NCBI GenBank assembly: GCA_902558895.1 | Contig: CACEFS010000009.1 | Span: forward strand, 1 to 44,548 | Direction: 5' to 3' | DNA length: 44,548 nt | DNA from: an uncultured Prochlorococcus sp. | Lineage (GTDB): Bacteria; Cyanobacteriota; Cyanobacteriia; PCC-6307; Cyanobiaceae | Shown: positions 1-8,818 of the stretch, piece after piece | Layout of the letters: every line of letters begins with the position of its first letter | Numbering within the stretch: the first letter of the stretch is position 1 | Position numbers and translations under genes: made by a program | Notes under the pieces: generated by a model | Told to the model about the DNA's origin: nothing | Seen by the model: only the letters and a program-made list of their open reading frames with translations | Databases searched by the model: none

Positions 1-791
1 TAAAAACAAAGAAAAAGCATGAAAACGTAGATAGAGAAATCTCCACTGGTGCTGAAATTCAATCTCAATTACTCCCAGATTATTGTCCAATTATCCATGG
101 CATAGATCTAGCTGCACATTGTAGACCAGCTCTTCAGCTCGGAGGGGATTATTATGATTTTATGTGCTTAAAGGCTAATATTTCTGAAAAAAGAAAAGAA
201 AAATCAAGATGGGCCTTTGTAATAGGTGATGTCATGGGTAAAGGGATTCCTGCAGGTCTTTTAATGACGATGTTAAGAGGAATGCTGCGTGCTGAGGTTC
301 TGACAGGACTACCTCCAGATAGAATTTTGCATGATTTGAATCAACTAGCAATAAATGATTTAAATCAATCGCATAGATTTGTGACATTATTTTATTCAGA
401 TTATGACCCAAGAACTAAAAAATTGAGATTCGCTAATGCAGCGCATAATCCCCCTCTTCTTTGGAAAAGTTCAGATCAGAAAATTATTAAATTAGATGCA
501 GAAGGATTTGTGCTTGGACTACAAAAAGATGCTCAATATCATTGTGGTGAAATAAAGCTTAATAAAAATGATTTAGTTCTTTATTACACAGATGGAGTAA
601 TTGATACTTCTAACACTTTAGGGCAAAGATTTGATGAGGAAAGGTTGATCAAAACCCTCACAAAATTATGCAAGCAATCTTTTACATCCCAAGAAATTTT
701 AAATAAAATTTTTAAAAAGTTAGATGATTTTACGGGCTTAAATAGACATCTAGAAGATGATGCATCTATGGTTATTTTTCAATTGAAATAG
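1..791 (+). CDS. RsbU/SpoIIE-type PP2C protein phosphatase, 3' part (5' end outside window)
   Basis: The reading frame is open from base 3 through the window edge to a TAG at 789-791, so only the C-terminal part is seen and no start can be chosen. Family signature elements occur in order: E-I-Q-S-Q-L-L-P, then a GGDYYDF metal-binding stretch just before base 165, then GDVMGKGIPAGLLM, a YYTDGVID motif and DDASMVIF near the end. These are the features of the SpoIIE/RsbU branch of PP2C Ser/Thr phosphatases, which typically act on anti-sigma-factor antagonists or other signalling partners. The sensory or N-terminal domain lies outside the window, so the input signal is unknown. It lies 62 bases upstream of argH on the same strand. 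The family call is secure. The specific substrate is not known. Confidence 0.88.
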   Translation, partial: KTKKKHENVDREISTGAEIQSQLLPDYCPIIHGIDLAAHCRPALQLGGDYYDFMCLKANISEKRKEKSRWAFVIGDVMGKGIPAGLLMTMLRGMLRAEVLTGLPPDRILHDLNQLAINDLNQSHRFVTLFYSDYDPRTKKLRFANAAHNPPLLWKSSDQKIIKLDAEGFVLGLQKDAQYHCGEIKLNKNDLVLYYTDGVIDTSNTLGQRFDEERLIKTLTKLCKQSFTSQEILNKIFKKLDDFTGLNRHLEDDASMVIFQLK

Positions 792-853
792 ATATTTTTT
801 GTCACTTATATAAAAAAATGCTTTATTAGAGATACTTAAATTTACAAATTGAT

Positions 854-2233
854 ATGGCTAAAGTTTGGAGTCAAAGGTTTGATAATGCACTTAACCCTTT
901 TATTGAAAAGTTTAATGCCTCAATTGGTTTTGATAGAAAGCTTATATTAGAAGATTTGGAATGCTCTATTGCTCATGCGAAAATGCTTGGCAAAACTGAA
1001 GTATTAACTTCTTCTGAAGCATTGCAAATTATTAATGGTCTAGAGTCAATAAAAGTTGAGTATTTGGAGGGTAAATTTTCTCCTAGTCCACCCTCTGAAG
1101 ATATTCACTATTGTATAGAAGAAAAACTGATAAGTTTAATAGGTGAATCTGGAAAAAAATTACATACAGGGAGAAGTAGAAATGATCAAGTTGGTACAGA
1201 TATAAGATTGTGGCTAAGAAAAGAGATTGACAATATCGAAATTTTAATAACAGATTTGCAAAAATCTTTTTTAAACCTTGCAAAATCTAACATTTATACC
1301 TTAATTCCTGGATATACCCATATGCAAAGAGCTCAACCATTATCTCTGGCTCATCATTTATTAGCTTACATAGAAATGCTACAAAGAGATCGTGAAAGGT
1401 TTAAAGAAGTTCGCTCAAGAGTAAATATTTCTCCTTTAGGAGCTGCAGCGTTAGCTGGTACAAAAATAAAAATAGATAGGCACTTTACAGCTGCAGAATT
1501 GGGCTTTGAAAAGATTTATAAAAACAGTATTGATGCAGTAAGCGATAGAGATTTTTGTATAGAGTTTGTTTCTGCATCTGCTTTGTTAATGTCTCATTTA
1601 AGTAAAATTTCAGAGGAAATAATTTTATGGGTAACTGATGAATTTTCTTTTGCAAAATTAACAGATAAATGTGCTACAGGAAGTAGCTTAATGCCGCAGA
1701 AAAAAAATCCTGACGTTCCAGAATTGATTAGAGGTAAGACGGGAAGAGTTTATGGGAATCTTCAGGCATTGTTAACTATGGTTAAAGGGTTGCCACTTTC
1801 ATACAATAAGGATTTTCAAGAGGATAAAGAGCCAGTATTTGATACTGCAGAAACAATATCTTCTTGTATTAAAGCAATGACTATTCTAATCAATGAAGGC
1901 ATTGAATTTAATATTAAAAATTTATCTGATTCTGTAGAAAATGACTTTTCTAATGCTACTGATTTGGCAGATTACTTAGTTGGTAAAAATGTTCCTTTTA
2001 GGACCGCTTATCAAATTGTTGGTGAAATAGTTAAATATTGTCTAGAGAGAAAAATATTATTTAAAAATCTCAAAATTGATGAATTTAAAAAATTTCATCC
2101 CGAATTTGACGAGGATGTTTTTGTAGATCTTAAACCTCTTAATGTCGTTAAATCAAGAAATAGCGAAGGTGGTACAGGTTTTGTTCAGGTAGAAAATGAG
2201 GTAAATAATTGGCAAAAAAAATTGTTACTTTGA
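854..2233 (+). CDS. argH: argininosuccinate lyase
   Basis: ArgH cleaves argininosuccinate to arginine and fumarate, the last step of arginine synthesis; the protein acts as a soluble homotetramer. The product is 459 residues, the normal length. The fumarase/aspartase superfamily signature [12 protein letters not shown] is present near residue 276, on the mobile loop that carries the catalytic serine, and the THMQRAQP stretch near residue 157 holds the conserved histidine. [13 protein letters not shown] near residue 98 is the substrate-binding block. The ATG start directly gives the usual opening M-A-K-V-W-S. It follows the phosphatase gene on the same strand. argJ, also arginine pathway, lies 39 kb away in the same window. 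No oddities were seen. Confidence 0.97.
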   Translation: MAKVWSQRFDNALNPFIEKFNASIGFDRKLILEDLECSIAHAKMLGKTEVLTSSEALQIINGLESIKVEYLEGKFSPSPPSEDIHYCIEEKLISLIGESGKKLHTGRSRNDQVGTDIRLWLRKEIDNIEILITDLQKSFLNLAKSNIYTLIPGYTHMQRAQPLSLAHHLLAYIEMLQRDRERFKEVRSRVNISPLGAAALAGTKIKIDRHFTAAELGFEKIYKNSIDAVSDRDFCIEFVSASALLMSHLSKISEEIILWVTDEFSFAKLTDKCATGSSLMPQKKNPDVPELIRGKTGRVYGNLQALLTMVKGLPLSYNKDFQEDKEPVFDTAETISSCIKAMTILINEGIEFNIKNLSDSVENDFSNATDLADYLVGKNVPFRTAYQIVGEIVKYCLERKILFKNLKIDEFKKFHPEFDEDVFVDLKPLNVVKSRNSEGGTGFVQVENEVNNWQKKLLL

Positions 2234-2274
2234 TTCTCTATTATTTTTCTACAACAAGGGTATGCTTTGAAGTA

Positions 2275-2307
2275 GAATAGTGAAGCAACGTTATAGGACT
2301 ACTATTC
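2275..2307 (+). promoter_or_regulatory. possible 5'-UTR hairpin upstream of the RRM protein gene
   Basis: GAATAGT (2275-2281) is complementary to ACTATTC (2301-2307), giving a 7-bp stem with a 19-base loop, about 40 bases before the GTG start of the RNA-binding protein gene. Cyanobacterial rbp genes are often cold-regulated through their leaders, which makes a structured 5' UTR plausible. The stem is short and AT-rich, so this is only a candidate. Confidence 0.3.
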
Positions 2308-2348
2308 GTAGTTTTGTTATAAAGTAATTTTTCTTTGTTGAGTTTAAA

Positions 2349-2972
2349 GTGAGTATTTTTGTTGGCAATTTGCCGTTCCGCGCAGAGCGTGAAGATGTTA
2401 TACGATTATTTTCCCCATACGGTGAGGTTCTAAATTGTTCTCTTCCCTTAGAGAGAGATACTGGTAGGAAAAGAGGATTCGCATTTATTGAAATGGCAGA
2501 TGAAGCGATTGAGTCAACTGCTATTGATGGTTTGCAAGGCACGGAACTTATGGGAAGGCCACTAAGAATTAATAAAGCTGAGCCAAGAGGTTCTGGCGGA
2601 TCTCGTAGGGGAGGAAGAAGCGGCTACGGCGGCGGTAATAGTGGCGGTGGCTACGGCGGTGGTAATAGTGGCGGCGGCTACGGCGGCGGCTACGGCGGTG
2701 GTAATAGTGGAGGTGGCTACGGCGGTGGCTATGGTGGTGGTAATAGTGGAGGTGGCTACGGCGGCGGTAATAGTGGAGGTGGCTACGGCGGTGGCTACGG
2801 TGGTGGTAATTCTGAATCTAATAGCTCTTACACTAATAAATCTTCAGGAGCAGAAGGTTGGGAAGACAGAAGTTATGGCAATTCTTCTGAAAATTCTGAT
2901 TATGAAAGTGGTAGGAGCAGAAGAAAAAGAGGAATGTCCAATGAGAGCAATGGTTCAGCTGATACAAATTAG
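2349..2972 (+). CDS. glycine-rich RNA-binding protein (single RRM, cyanobacterial Rbp type)
   Basis: The N-terminal 80 residues form one RNA-recognition motif: RNP2 is seen as IFVGNL at residues 3-8 and RNP1 as KRGFAFIEM near residues 41-49. The rest is a low-complexity Gly/Tyr/Asn/Ser tail (about residues 85-155) followed by a polar, charged end. This is the architecture of cyanobacterial Rbp proteins, which bind RNA and are commonly cold-induced. I chose the GTG at 2349 because translation from it begins M-S-I-F-V-G-N-L, the standard start of the domain. The 3' end overlaps the convergent dus gene by 4 bases. The tail is encoded by a GC-rich tandem repeat (separate entry) that contrasts sharply with the AT-rich surroundings. 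Confidence 0.93.
   Translation: MSIFVGNLPFRAEREDVIRLFSPYGEVLNCSLPLERDTGRKRGFAFIEMADEAIESTAIDGLQGTELMGRPLRINKAEPRGSGGSRRGGRSGYGGGNSGGGYGGGNSGGGYGGGYGGGNSGGGYGGGYGGGNSGGGYGGGNSGGGYGGGYGGGNSESNSSYTNKSSGAEGWEDRSYGNSSENSDYESGRSRRKRGMSNESNGSADTN
2622..2810 (+). repeat. GC-rich in-frame tandem repeat encoding the Gly-rich tail
   Basis: About 190 bases consist of reiterated GGCTACGGCGGC and GGTAATAGTGGC units with small third-base changes, coding for G-Y-G-G-G-N-S-G-G units of the Rbp tail. The unit length is always a multiple of three, so copy changes keep the frame. A second frame is also open through the repeat, but it has no start context and is a shadow. Confidence 0.9.
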
Positions 2973-3973
2973 CAACCCATTTCTTCAAGTGCTGTAGTTA
3001 ATTTGAACAAATATTCAATATCTAATTCTTTTTTTATAGATTTACTTGAAATTTGATTTCTCCAAATTTTAGCTTTTGGTATAGATTCAACTAAATTTAT
3101 AAGATGTTTACAAATATCCCAAGATTTCCCTCCATTACTCAAATGCTCTTCTATGTATGGAATTAAGGAGAATATAATACCTGAAGCGGATTTTGGTTTT
3201 GTATTAATCCCATAAATCTTTTGATCAATTTCAGACCATCTTAAGGGATGTTTATATACTGACCTTCCAATCATGACCCCATCAAAATCTTTTAAGGCTT
3301 CTAATGATTCGTCGATATTTGTTAAACCCCCATTGATTTCTATTAATAATTCTGGATTTGATTGTTTTAATTTTTTCACTAATTCGTAATTTAGTGGAGG
3401 TATAGATCTGTTTTGTTTTGGATTTAGACCTTTTAATATGGCTTTCCTTGCGTGAACTGTAAATCTGTTTGCACCTGCATTTGCGATAATTCTTACGAAA
3501 TTATTCAAGTTGACGAAACTATCCTCATTGTCAACGCCGATTCTGTGTTTTATCGTAACCGGTAAGTTGCAGTTATTTTTTAAGGATTCTATACATTTTG
3601 CTACTTTGTCAGGGTCTTTCATGAGTGAAGCTCCAAAGTTACCAGAACAGACTCTTGGACTAGGACATCCAACATTAAAGTTTATTTCGTCATAACCCCA
3701 ATCTTGGGCCATTTTGGCTGCTTCTTTGAGGATTTTAGGATCGTCTCCACCAAATTGAATTGATAATGGGTGTTCTTGACTATTAAAATCTAGAAAATTT
3801 TCTTTTTTATTAGTATAAACTAAACTCTGGGCCACAATCATTTCCGTATACAATAGAGCTTCTGAACTTATTTTTCTCATTATCATTCTGAAGTGTTTAT
3901 CAGTACAATCCATCATTGGAGCGATACTTAATTTATGAATATTTTTAATAGACTTAGACTGAATGAAATTCAT
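2969..3973 (-). CDS. tRNA-dihydrouridine synthase, DusA-like
   Basis: This is a flavin-dependent enzyme that reduces uridine to dihydrouridine in the tRNA D-loop. It is 334 residues, the normal DusA length. The opening SIAPMMDCTDKHFR (residues 16-29) is the FMN-binding TIM-barrel start, and NVGCPSPRV around Cys103 is the Dus family signature with the catalytic cysteine. QFGGDDP near residue 73 and later GRSVYKHP are DusA-like. Its 3' end overlaps the rbp gene by 4 bases. Its 5' end faces msrB with about 20 bases between the preferred starts, so both promoters must lie inside or very near the coding regions. Dus-family membership is secure. Subtype A rests on the motifs and length. Confidence 0.92.
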   Translation of the reverse strand: MNFIQSKSIKNIHKLSIAPMMDCTDKHFRMIMRKISSEALLYTEMIVAQSLVYTNKKENFLDFNSQEHPLSIQFGGDDPKILKEAAKMAQDWGYDEINFNVGCPSPRVCSGNFGASLMKDPDKVAKCIESLKNNCNLPVTIKHRIGVDNEDSFVNLNNFVRIIANAGANRFTVHARKAILKGLNPKQNRSIPPLNYELVKKLKQSNPELLIEINGGLTNIDESLEALKDFDGVMIGRSVYKHPLRWSEIDQKIYGINTKPKSASGIIFSLIPYIEEHLSNGGKSWDICKHLINLVESIPKAKIWRNQISSKSIKKELDIEYLFKLTTALEEMGC

Positions 3974-3994
3974 TATTTTTTAAGTGATTTAAAT

Positions 3995-4489
3995 ATGAAT
4001 CAATTTCTATCAAGAAGAACTTTTATTCTAATTCCTACCATGTCAATCTTAAAAATTATATTTAAACCCATGCAAGCATTAGCATCTTCGCTTGGTTCTA
4101 AAGACGAGTGGAATTTATCTAAAGATGAATGGCAGGCTAGACTTAGTCCAGAATCTTATTATATTTTAAGGGAAGAAGGAACAGAAAGAGCTTTTAGTAG
4201 CCAATTAAATAATGAGAAAAGAAAAGGGGTTTTTCATTGTGCAGGATGCGATTTGCCCCTTTTTCTATCAGATAAAAAATATGATAGTGGTACAGGTTGG
4301 CCTAGCTTTTGGGATTCAATTCAAGGATCAGTTGAAACAAAAGTTGATTTCAAGTTAATCGTACCTAGAACTGAATATCATTGTTCTAGATGCGGGGGTC
4401 ATCAAGGACATGTTTTTAATGATGGTCCACTTCCAACTGGCAAAAGATACTGTAATAACGGACTAGCATTAAGATTTGTACCTGAGTAA
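3995..4489 (+). CDS. msrB: peptide-methionine (R)-S-oxide reductase with Tat-like leader
   Basis: MsrB repairs the R form of methionine sulfoxide in proteins. Zinc-binding pairs C-A-G-C and C-S-R-C are present, as is the SGTGWPSFW block. The C-terminal [11 protein letters not shown] holds the catalytic cysteine (usually RYCINSAALRF). The frame is open upstream to 3935, but I prefer the ATG at 3995 (164 residues): it avoids overlap with the divergent dus gene and begins [10 protein letters not shown], followed by a hydrophobic stretch and A-L-A before S31. That is a twin-arginine-type leader with an AxA cleavage site. I infer export to the periplasm or thylakoid lumen. The enzyme family is certain and the export is inferred. 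Confidence 0.92.
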   Translation: MNQFLSRRTFILIPTMSILKIIFKPMQALASSLGSKDEWNLSKDEWQARLSPESYYILREEGTERAFSSQLNNEKRKGVFHCAGCDLPLFLSDKKYDSGTGWPSFWDSIQGSVETKVDFKLIVPRTEYHCSRCGGHQGHVFNDGPLPTGKRYCNNGLALRFVPE

Positions 4490-4496
4490 AAATTTG

Positions 4497-4510
4497 TGCG
4501 GCCTTCCGCA
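4497..4510 (+). terminator. possible hairpin terminator after msrB
   Basis: TGCGG (4497-4501), loop CCTT, CCGCA (4506-4510) make a perfect 5-bp GC-rich stem 8 bases after the msrB stop, followed by a weak T-rich tract. A stem this GC-rich stands out in this AT-rich DNA. The U-tract is poor, so terminator function is tentative. Confidence 0.35.
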
Positions 4511-4563
4511 ACTTGTTTTGTGCATCACTTTATTGGAGAATAGTTTTATTAAATTTTAGAAAA

Positions 4564-5283
4564 ATGATTGAAAATCAATCAGATAATATTGATAATAAAG
4601 ACAATGAGTCTTCTAATCAGGATAATTCGCCTGAAGATAGTTCATCAGCTCCCGATCCTAAGATTGGAATTGATGAATTGTCTCCTCAAAAAACAGAAGA
4701 AATTAACACTGAAGAATTAAAAAATACTATCTCCAATAATGATGCAAGATTAGAACAACTAGAAAAAGAGCATGAAACATTAAAAAATCAATATGTAAGA
4801 ATTTCAGCAGATTTTGATAATTTTAGAAAAAGGCAATCTAGAGATCAGGACGATTTAAAAATCCAGCTTGTTTCAAAAACTTTAACTGCAATACTACCTA
4901 TTGTTGATAATTTTGAGAGAGCAAGACAACAACTTAAACCAGAAAGTGATGAGGCTCAAGCTCTTCATAGAAGTTACCAGGGATTGTATAAACAATTGGT
5001 AGAAGTATTAAAACAACAGGGAGTTGCTCCTATGAGAGTGGTTGGTCAGCAATTTGATCCAAACTTACACGAAGCTGTATTAAGAGAACCTAGTAATGAG
5101 TTTGAAGAAGATTTTATTATCGAAGAATTGCAGCGAGGCTATCATTTGGAAGGTAAGATTTTAAGACATGCTTTGGTTAAAGTTTCTATGGGACCTGGAC
5201 AACAAAATTCACAAGAGGAAGAAGAAAAGGATAAAGTTGAAGAACATATTGATTCAGAGGAAAATACTTCTGAAGATGTATAA
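4564..5283 (+). CDS. grpE: nucleotide exchange factor for DnaK
   Basis: GrpE releases ADP from DnaK. The first ~75 residues are acidic and low in complexity, then a long coiled-coil region ([18 protein letters not shown]) leads into the signature [12 protein letters not shown] and the beta domain ending LRHALVKVS. The frame is open from 4513, but the ATG at 4564 gives the usual acidic start M-I-E-N-Q-S and a 239-residue protein of ordinary length. Upstream codons give an atypical Cys/Trp-rich stretch. It sits 29 bases before dnaJ, the standard chaperone pairing. I looked for a CIRCE inverted repeat in the leader and saw none. Confidence 0.96.
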   Translation: MIENQSDNIDNKDNESSNQDNSPEDSSSAPDPKIGIDELSPQKTEEINTEELKNTISNNDARLEQLEKEHETLKNQYVRISADFDNFRKRQSRDQDDLKIQLVSKTLTAILPIVDNFERARQQLKPESDEAQALHRSYQGLYKQLVEVLKQQGVAPMRVVGQQFDPNLHEAVLREPSNEFEEDFIIEELQRGYHLEGKILRHALVKVSMGPGQQNSQEEEEKDKVEEHIDSEENTSEDV

Positions 5284-5312
5284 ATTCCAAATTCTTATTT
5301 GAGCATTATTTA

Positions 5313-6437
5313 ATGGCTGATTTTTACCAAATACTTGGAGTTTCAAGAGATGCTGATGCGGATACCTTAAAAAAGGCTTATAGAAAATTAGCAAGACAAT
5401 ATCATCCTGATGTTAATAAAGAACCTGGTGCCGAAGATAAATTTAAAGAAATTGGCAAGGCGTATGAAGCATTGGCTGATCCTGAAACTAGAGCCAGATA
5501 TGATCAGTTTGGAGAGGCGGGCCTTGGAGGTGCAGCTGGAATGCCTGATATGGGTGATATGGGTGGTTTTGCTGATATATTTGAAACTTTTTTTAATGGC
5601 TTTGGGGGACAAAACCCACAGGGAGGAAGATCTCAAAGAAGAGGTCCTCAACAAGGAGATGATCTAAGGTATGATCTTAATGTTGACTTTAAAGATGCAA
5701 TATTTGGCCAACAAAGAGAAATTAAAATTCCACATCTTGAGACATGCGATGTCTGTAGGGGAACAGGTGCCAAAGCAGGAACCGGACCAAAAACTTGTTC
5801 AACATGCGGTGGAAGTGGACAAGTAAGGAGAGCTACTAGAACACCTTTTGGTAATTTTACACAAGTAGCTGAATGTCCTTCATGTAATGGAGCTGGTCAG
5901 ATAATTGCAGATCCATGTGTAAGTTGCGGAGGTAATGGAGTAAAGCAAGTCAGAAAAAAATTAAGAATTAATATTCCTGCAGGAGTTGATACAGGTACTA
6001 AATTAAGAGTGTCTGGAGAGGGAAATGTTGGTTTAAAAGGGGGCCCACCTGGAGATCTTTATGTTTTTATCAAGGTTAAGAATGATTCAAAACTCAAGAG
6101 AGATGGTGTGACTATTTACTCAGAAATAGCTGTGAGTTATTTACAGGCTATTTTAGGGGACACTGTTGAAATTAATACAGTTGATGGAAATGTTAATCTA
6201 AAAATTCCAAGTGGTACCCAGCCAAATACAACTCTTTCACTTGAGAATAAAGGGGTACCTAGACTTGGCAACCCAGTTGCTAGAGGAAATCATGAAGTCT
6301 TAGTAAAGGTAAAATTGCCAACTCGTATAACTGACGAAGAACGAAAGCTTTTAGAGGGTTTAGCTTCTCAATATTCAGATAAAAATATTAGTTCCAGTAG
6401 TGGACTTTTTAGTAAATTATTTGGTAAAGAATCTTAA
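5313..6437 (+). CDS. dnaJ: co-chaperone DnaJ, type I
   Basis: DnaJ stimulates the ATPase of DnaK and delivers unfolded clients. The full type I architecture is visible in 374 residues: a J-domain with the HPD triad (Y-H-P-D-V-N, about residues 31-36), a Gly/Phe-rich linker (~75-115), four zinc-binding CxxCxGxG repeats ([32 protein letters not shown], ~147-208), then the C-terminal substrate domain. The ATG opens [10 protein letters not shown]. The stop overlaps the next gene by one base (TAATG), suggesting translational coupling with the TusA-like gene. Confidence 0.98.
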   Translation: MADFYQILGVSRDADADTLKKAYRKLARQYHPDVNKEPGAEDKFKEIGKAYEALADPETRARYDQFGEAGLGGAAGMPDMGDMGGFADIFETFFNGFGGQNPQGGRSQRRGPQQGDDLRYDLNVDFKDAIFGQQREIKIPHLETCDVCRGTGAKAGTGPKTCSTCGGSGQVRRATRTPFGNFTQVAECPSCNGAGQIIADPCVSCGGNGVKQVRKKLRINIPAGVDTGTKLRVSGEGNVGLKGGPPGDLYVFIKVKNDSKLKRDGVTIYSEIAVSYLQAILGDTVEINTVDGNVNLKIPSGTQPNTTLSLENKGVPRLGNPVARGNHEVLVKVKLPTRITDEERKLLEGLASQYSDKNISSSSGLFSKLFGKES

Positions 6438-6667
6438 TGACTTCTTTAAAGCATTTGGATCTTAAATCTGTCCCATGTCCTTTAAATGTTGTAAAAATAA
6501 AATTGGCTTTGGAAAAGTTATCCAAAAATGAACAACTTATAGTTGAATTAGATAAAGGTGAACCAGAAGAGATGGTTTTAAACAATTTAAAAGAGATGGG
6601 ATGTTTGTTTAAACAAATCAAAAAAACTGAAAAATTTATAAAAATAAAAATATTAAATGAAAATTAA
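6437..6667 (+). CDS. TusA/SirA-like sulfur-carrier family protein
   Basis: This small 76-residue protein has the TusA/SirA/YedF fold signature: L-D-L-K-S-V-P-C-P-L-N-V-V-K near the N terminus with the CPxx cysteine, then a two-layer pattern ending in a short hydrophobic strand. Family members relay persulfide sulfur, for example to tRNA thiolation or molybdenum cofactor pathways. It overlaps the dnaJ stop by one base and rsgA by 11 bases, so it is the middle of a tightly coupled grpE-dnaJ-x-rsgA unit. The sulfur acceptor in this organism cannot be told from sequence, so I give no gene symbol. Confidence 0.82.
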   Translation: MTSLKHLDLKSVPCPLNVVKIKLALEKLSKNEQLIVELDKGEPEEMVLNNLKEMGCLFKQIKKTEKFIKIKILNEN

Positions 6668-7574
6668 TAGTAAACATTTAGGTTTAGTTACAAAAAAATT
6701 TAATCAATTTTTTTTAGTTGATTTAAAAAATCAAGAAAGCTCAGGCAATAGGGAGAAATTTTTATGTAAAGTGAAAAAGTCTATAAATTTTAAGGATCAG
6801 TTAATTTATGTTGGAGACGTAGTAGTAATTGAAAATATTGATTTAAAAAGTAAGCGCGCATTAATAACAAGTCTAAAAGAAAGAAAAAATTTATTAGTTA
6901 GACCCTCTGTTGCAAATATTTCTAACATATATGTTACTTTTTCCGTTGAAGAGCCAGAGTTAAATTTATCTCAAGTTAATAGGTTTTTGATATCAGCTGA
7001 ATCAATGGGAGCTGAAGTATCATTGGTGTTGACAAAATGTGATTTAATTTCAGATACAAGAAGATCTGTACTACTTGATAAATTTAGAAAATGGGGTTAT
7101 CAAGCAATAACTTTAAATTTAGAGAAAACTCATTACTTTAATAATTTAAAGGCTGATTTAAAGCAAAAAGAGTGTTCAATTTTTATGGGTCCATCTGGTG
7201 TTGGCAAAACTACTTTGCTTAATATGATAATTCCAGGTCTTCAAAATAATACTGCTCCAGTTTCCAATAAAATCAAGAGAGGTAAAAACACTACTCGAAA
7301 TGTTGAGTTGTTTTCCATATCAAATCAAAGTTACATTGTGGACACTCCTGGTTTTAATATGCAACCTCTAGAGGTTGATATTAGGTTGTTACCATACCTT
7401 TATTCAGAAATATATAAACAGGTTATTGATGAAGAAACTAAGTGTAAATTTCGTAACTGCTTACATTTAAACGATGAGGGCTGTAATCTAAATAAATCCT
7501 TCGAAAGATATTCTTTTTATAAAGAAATGATTGAGTCTTCTAAGAGTCACTATTATCAAAACCAGGAAGATTAA
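6657..7574 (+). CDS. rsgA: ribosome small-subunit-dependent GTPase
   Basis: RsgA is a circularly permuted GTPase that acts in late 30S subunit maturation. The permuted order is visible: G4-like TKCD (~residue 124), then the P-loop [12 protein letters not shown] (~residue 180), then DTPGF (G3), and a C-terminal zinc-binding [14 protein letters not shown]. The protein is 305 residues, usual for the family, with an N-terminal OB-fold segment. The ATG at 6657 lies inside the end of the TusA-like gene. The 3' end overlaps ybaB on the other strand by 35 bases, in a convergent arrangement without a visible terminator. Confidence 0.95.
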   Translation: MKINSKHLGLVTKKFNQFFLVDLKNQESSGNREKFLCKVKKSINFKDQLIYVGDVVVIENIDLKSKRALITSLKERKNLLVRPSVANISNIYVTFSVEEPELNLSQVNRFLISAESMGAEVSLVLTKCDLISDTRRSVLLDKFRKWGYQAITLNLEKTHYFNNLKADLKQKECSIFMGPSGVGKTTLLNMIIPGLQNNTAPVSNKIKRGKNTTRNVELFSISNQSYIVDTPGFNMQPLEVDIRLLPYLYSEIYKQVIDEETKCKFRNCLHLNDEGCNLNKSFERYSFYKEMIESSKSHYYQNQED

Positions 7575-7890
7575 GATTTAATCCACCAGTCAAATCATTC
7601 ATCCTTTCTTTCATAGTTGTAGTAGACAATTCATGTGCTTTTTGAATGGCTTGTAAAATATTCTGTTCAATTTTTTCTTTATCCGAATTTAGAATATTTT
7701 CTTGTACCTCTACCTTTAAAGGCAGTTGGTTACCACTTATCCAAACTTTTACCATTTCATCATCACTTTTCCCTTCAATTTCCATATTTTCAAGTTCATC
7801 TTGTAACTTTTGAGCATCTTGTTGAATTTGTTTAGCTTTTTTAAAAGCTTCTGTAAGTTGTCCAAAATTAGGAAGTCCAAAACCCGCCAT
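7540..7890 (-). CDS. YbaB/EbfC-family nucleoid-associated protein
   Basis: This 116-residue protein opens [12 protein letters not shown] and continues with a heptad-like helix ([19 protein letters not shown]), followed by a strand-rich middle and a C-terminal helix with [12 protein letters not shown]. This is the YbaB/EbfC family, small dimeric DNA-binding proteins. It is the last gene of a leftward murC-murB-ybaB run, 15 bases after murB. Its end overlaps rsgA. Target sites are unknown. Confidence 0.92.
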   Translation of the reverse strand: MAGFGLPNFGQLTEAFKKAKQIQQDAQKLQDELENMEIEGKSDDEMVKVWISGNQLPLKVEVQENILNSDKEKIEQNILQAIQKAHELSTTTMKERMNDLTGGLNLNLPGFDNSDS

Positions 7891-7905
7891 TTTATAAAAG
7901 TTTCT

Positions 7906-8799
7906 TTAATCAGGATAGTCAAAACCAACCATTCTTACTTCCGGTTGCAAATAAATTCCTTTTTTTTGTAGTACTTTTTGTTGAATTACAGTTATTAATT
8001 CATAAATATCTTTAGAACTTGCTGAAGAAGTGTTAATTATAAAATTTGAATGTATATTAGAAATTTCTGCACCGCCAATTTTAAATCCCTTTAAACCTAA
8101 ATCATCAATTAATTTTGCAGCATAATGATTTTTAGGATTTTTGAAGACACTACCAAAACTTGGAAAATGATATGGTTGTGTTTCTGTTTTTAATTTAAGG
8201 TTATTTTTGGTTGTTTGAATTAATTGTTCGAGATTTCCATTAGGCTCAAAATGTAGTTTTGCACTAATTATTGCTAAATTATTACTTTGAAAAGAGCTAA
8301 ATCTATACTCAAAGTTGATATCTTTTTTTTCAATTTCAAGTTTTTCATGAGTTTTATTATTTATAACTTTTACAGAAATAAGATTTTTTGCTAGCGATAA
8401 ATTACCAGTGCCAGCATTCATATAAATTGCTCCTCCTAATGTTCCTGGAATTCCGATAGCCCATTCACCTCCTTGTAATCCATTTTTAGCTAGAGAACTA
8501 GATAATGTTGGGAGCATCACACCTGCTTCTGCTTCAACAATTCCTGAATATGGATCTATCGTTAATGATTTCATTTTTTTTGTACATACAACTAAACCTT
8601 TTATGAAAATGTTATTTATTAAAAGATTTGAACCTGCGCCAATTATTTGGTATTTTTGGTTGTTTAAATTAGCCCATTCTATTAGATATGAAAATTCGTC
8701 AATACTTTGTGGCTCAGCAAAATATTCAGCAACTCCTCCTACTTTAATAGTTGTATAACTACTTAAATTAAACTTCTTAGAAAACATCTTTTTTTTCAT
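7906..8799 (-). CDS. murB: UDP-N-acetylmuramate dehydrogenase (UDP-N-acetylenolpyruvoylglucosamine reductase)
   Basis: MurB is the FAD/NADPH enzyme that reduces UDP-GlcNAc-enolpyruvate to UDP-MurNAc for peptidoglycan. The 297 residues show N-terminal YTTIKVGG, FAD-binding IGAGSNLL, the GGEWAIGIPGTLGGAIYMNAG block and FPSFGSVFKNP, which contains the catalytic serine of the GSVFKNP motif. The length fits type II MurB, which lacks the extra loop of the E. coli enzyme. Either the ATG at 8799 or the one four codons later could be the start. It lies 19 bases after murC, and the pair forms a cell-wall operon with ybaB downstream. Confidence 0.96.
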   Translation of the reverse strand: MKKKMFSKKFNLSSYTTIKVGGVAEYFAEPQSIDEFSYLIEWANLNNQKYQIIGAGSNLLINNIFIKGLVVCTKKMKSLTIDPYSGIVEAEAGVMLPTLSSSLAKNGLQGGEWAIGIPGTLGGAIYMNAGTGNLSLAKNLISVKVINNKTHEKLEIEKKDINFEYRFSSFQSNNLAIISAKLHFEPNGNLEQLIQTTKNNLKLKTETQPYHFPSFGSVFKNPKNHYAAKLIDDLGLKGFKIGGAEISNIHSNFIINTSSASSKDIYELITVIQQKVLQKKGIYLQPEVRMVGFDYPD

Positions 8800-8818
8800 A
8801 AATTTTATTTATTTATTT

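Noticed and set aside
2641-2997. 118-residue frame over the Gly-rich repeat
   Set aside because: It is the second frame of the tandem repeat, giving a low-complexity Ala/Val protein, and it runs over the genuine RRM gene without its own start signals.
4511-4563. CIRCE heat-shock operator before grpE
   Set aside because: No TTAGCACTC-N9-GAGTGCTAA-type inverted repeat is present in the leader.
5388-5667. Frames on both strands inside dnaJ
   Set aside because: They overlap the fully conserved J and Gly/Phe domains of dnaJ and show no family features of their own.
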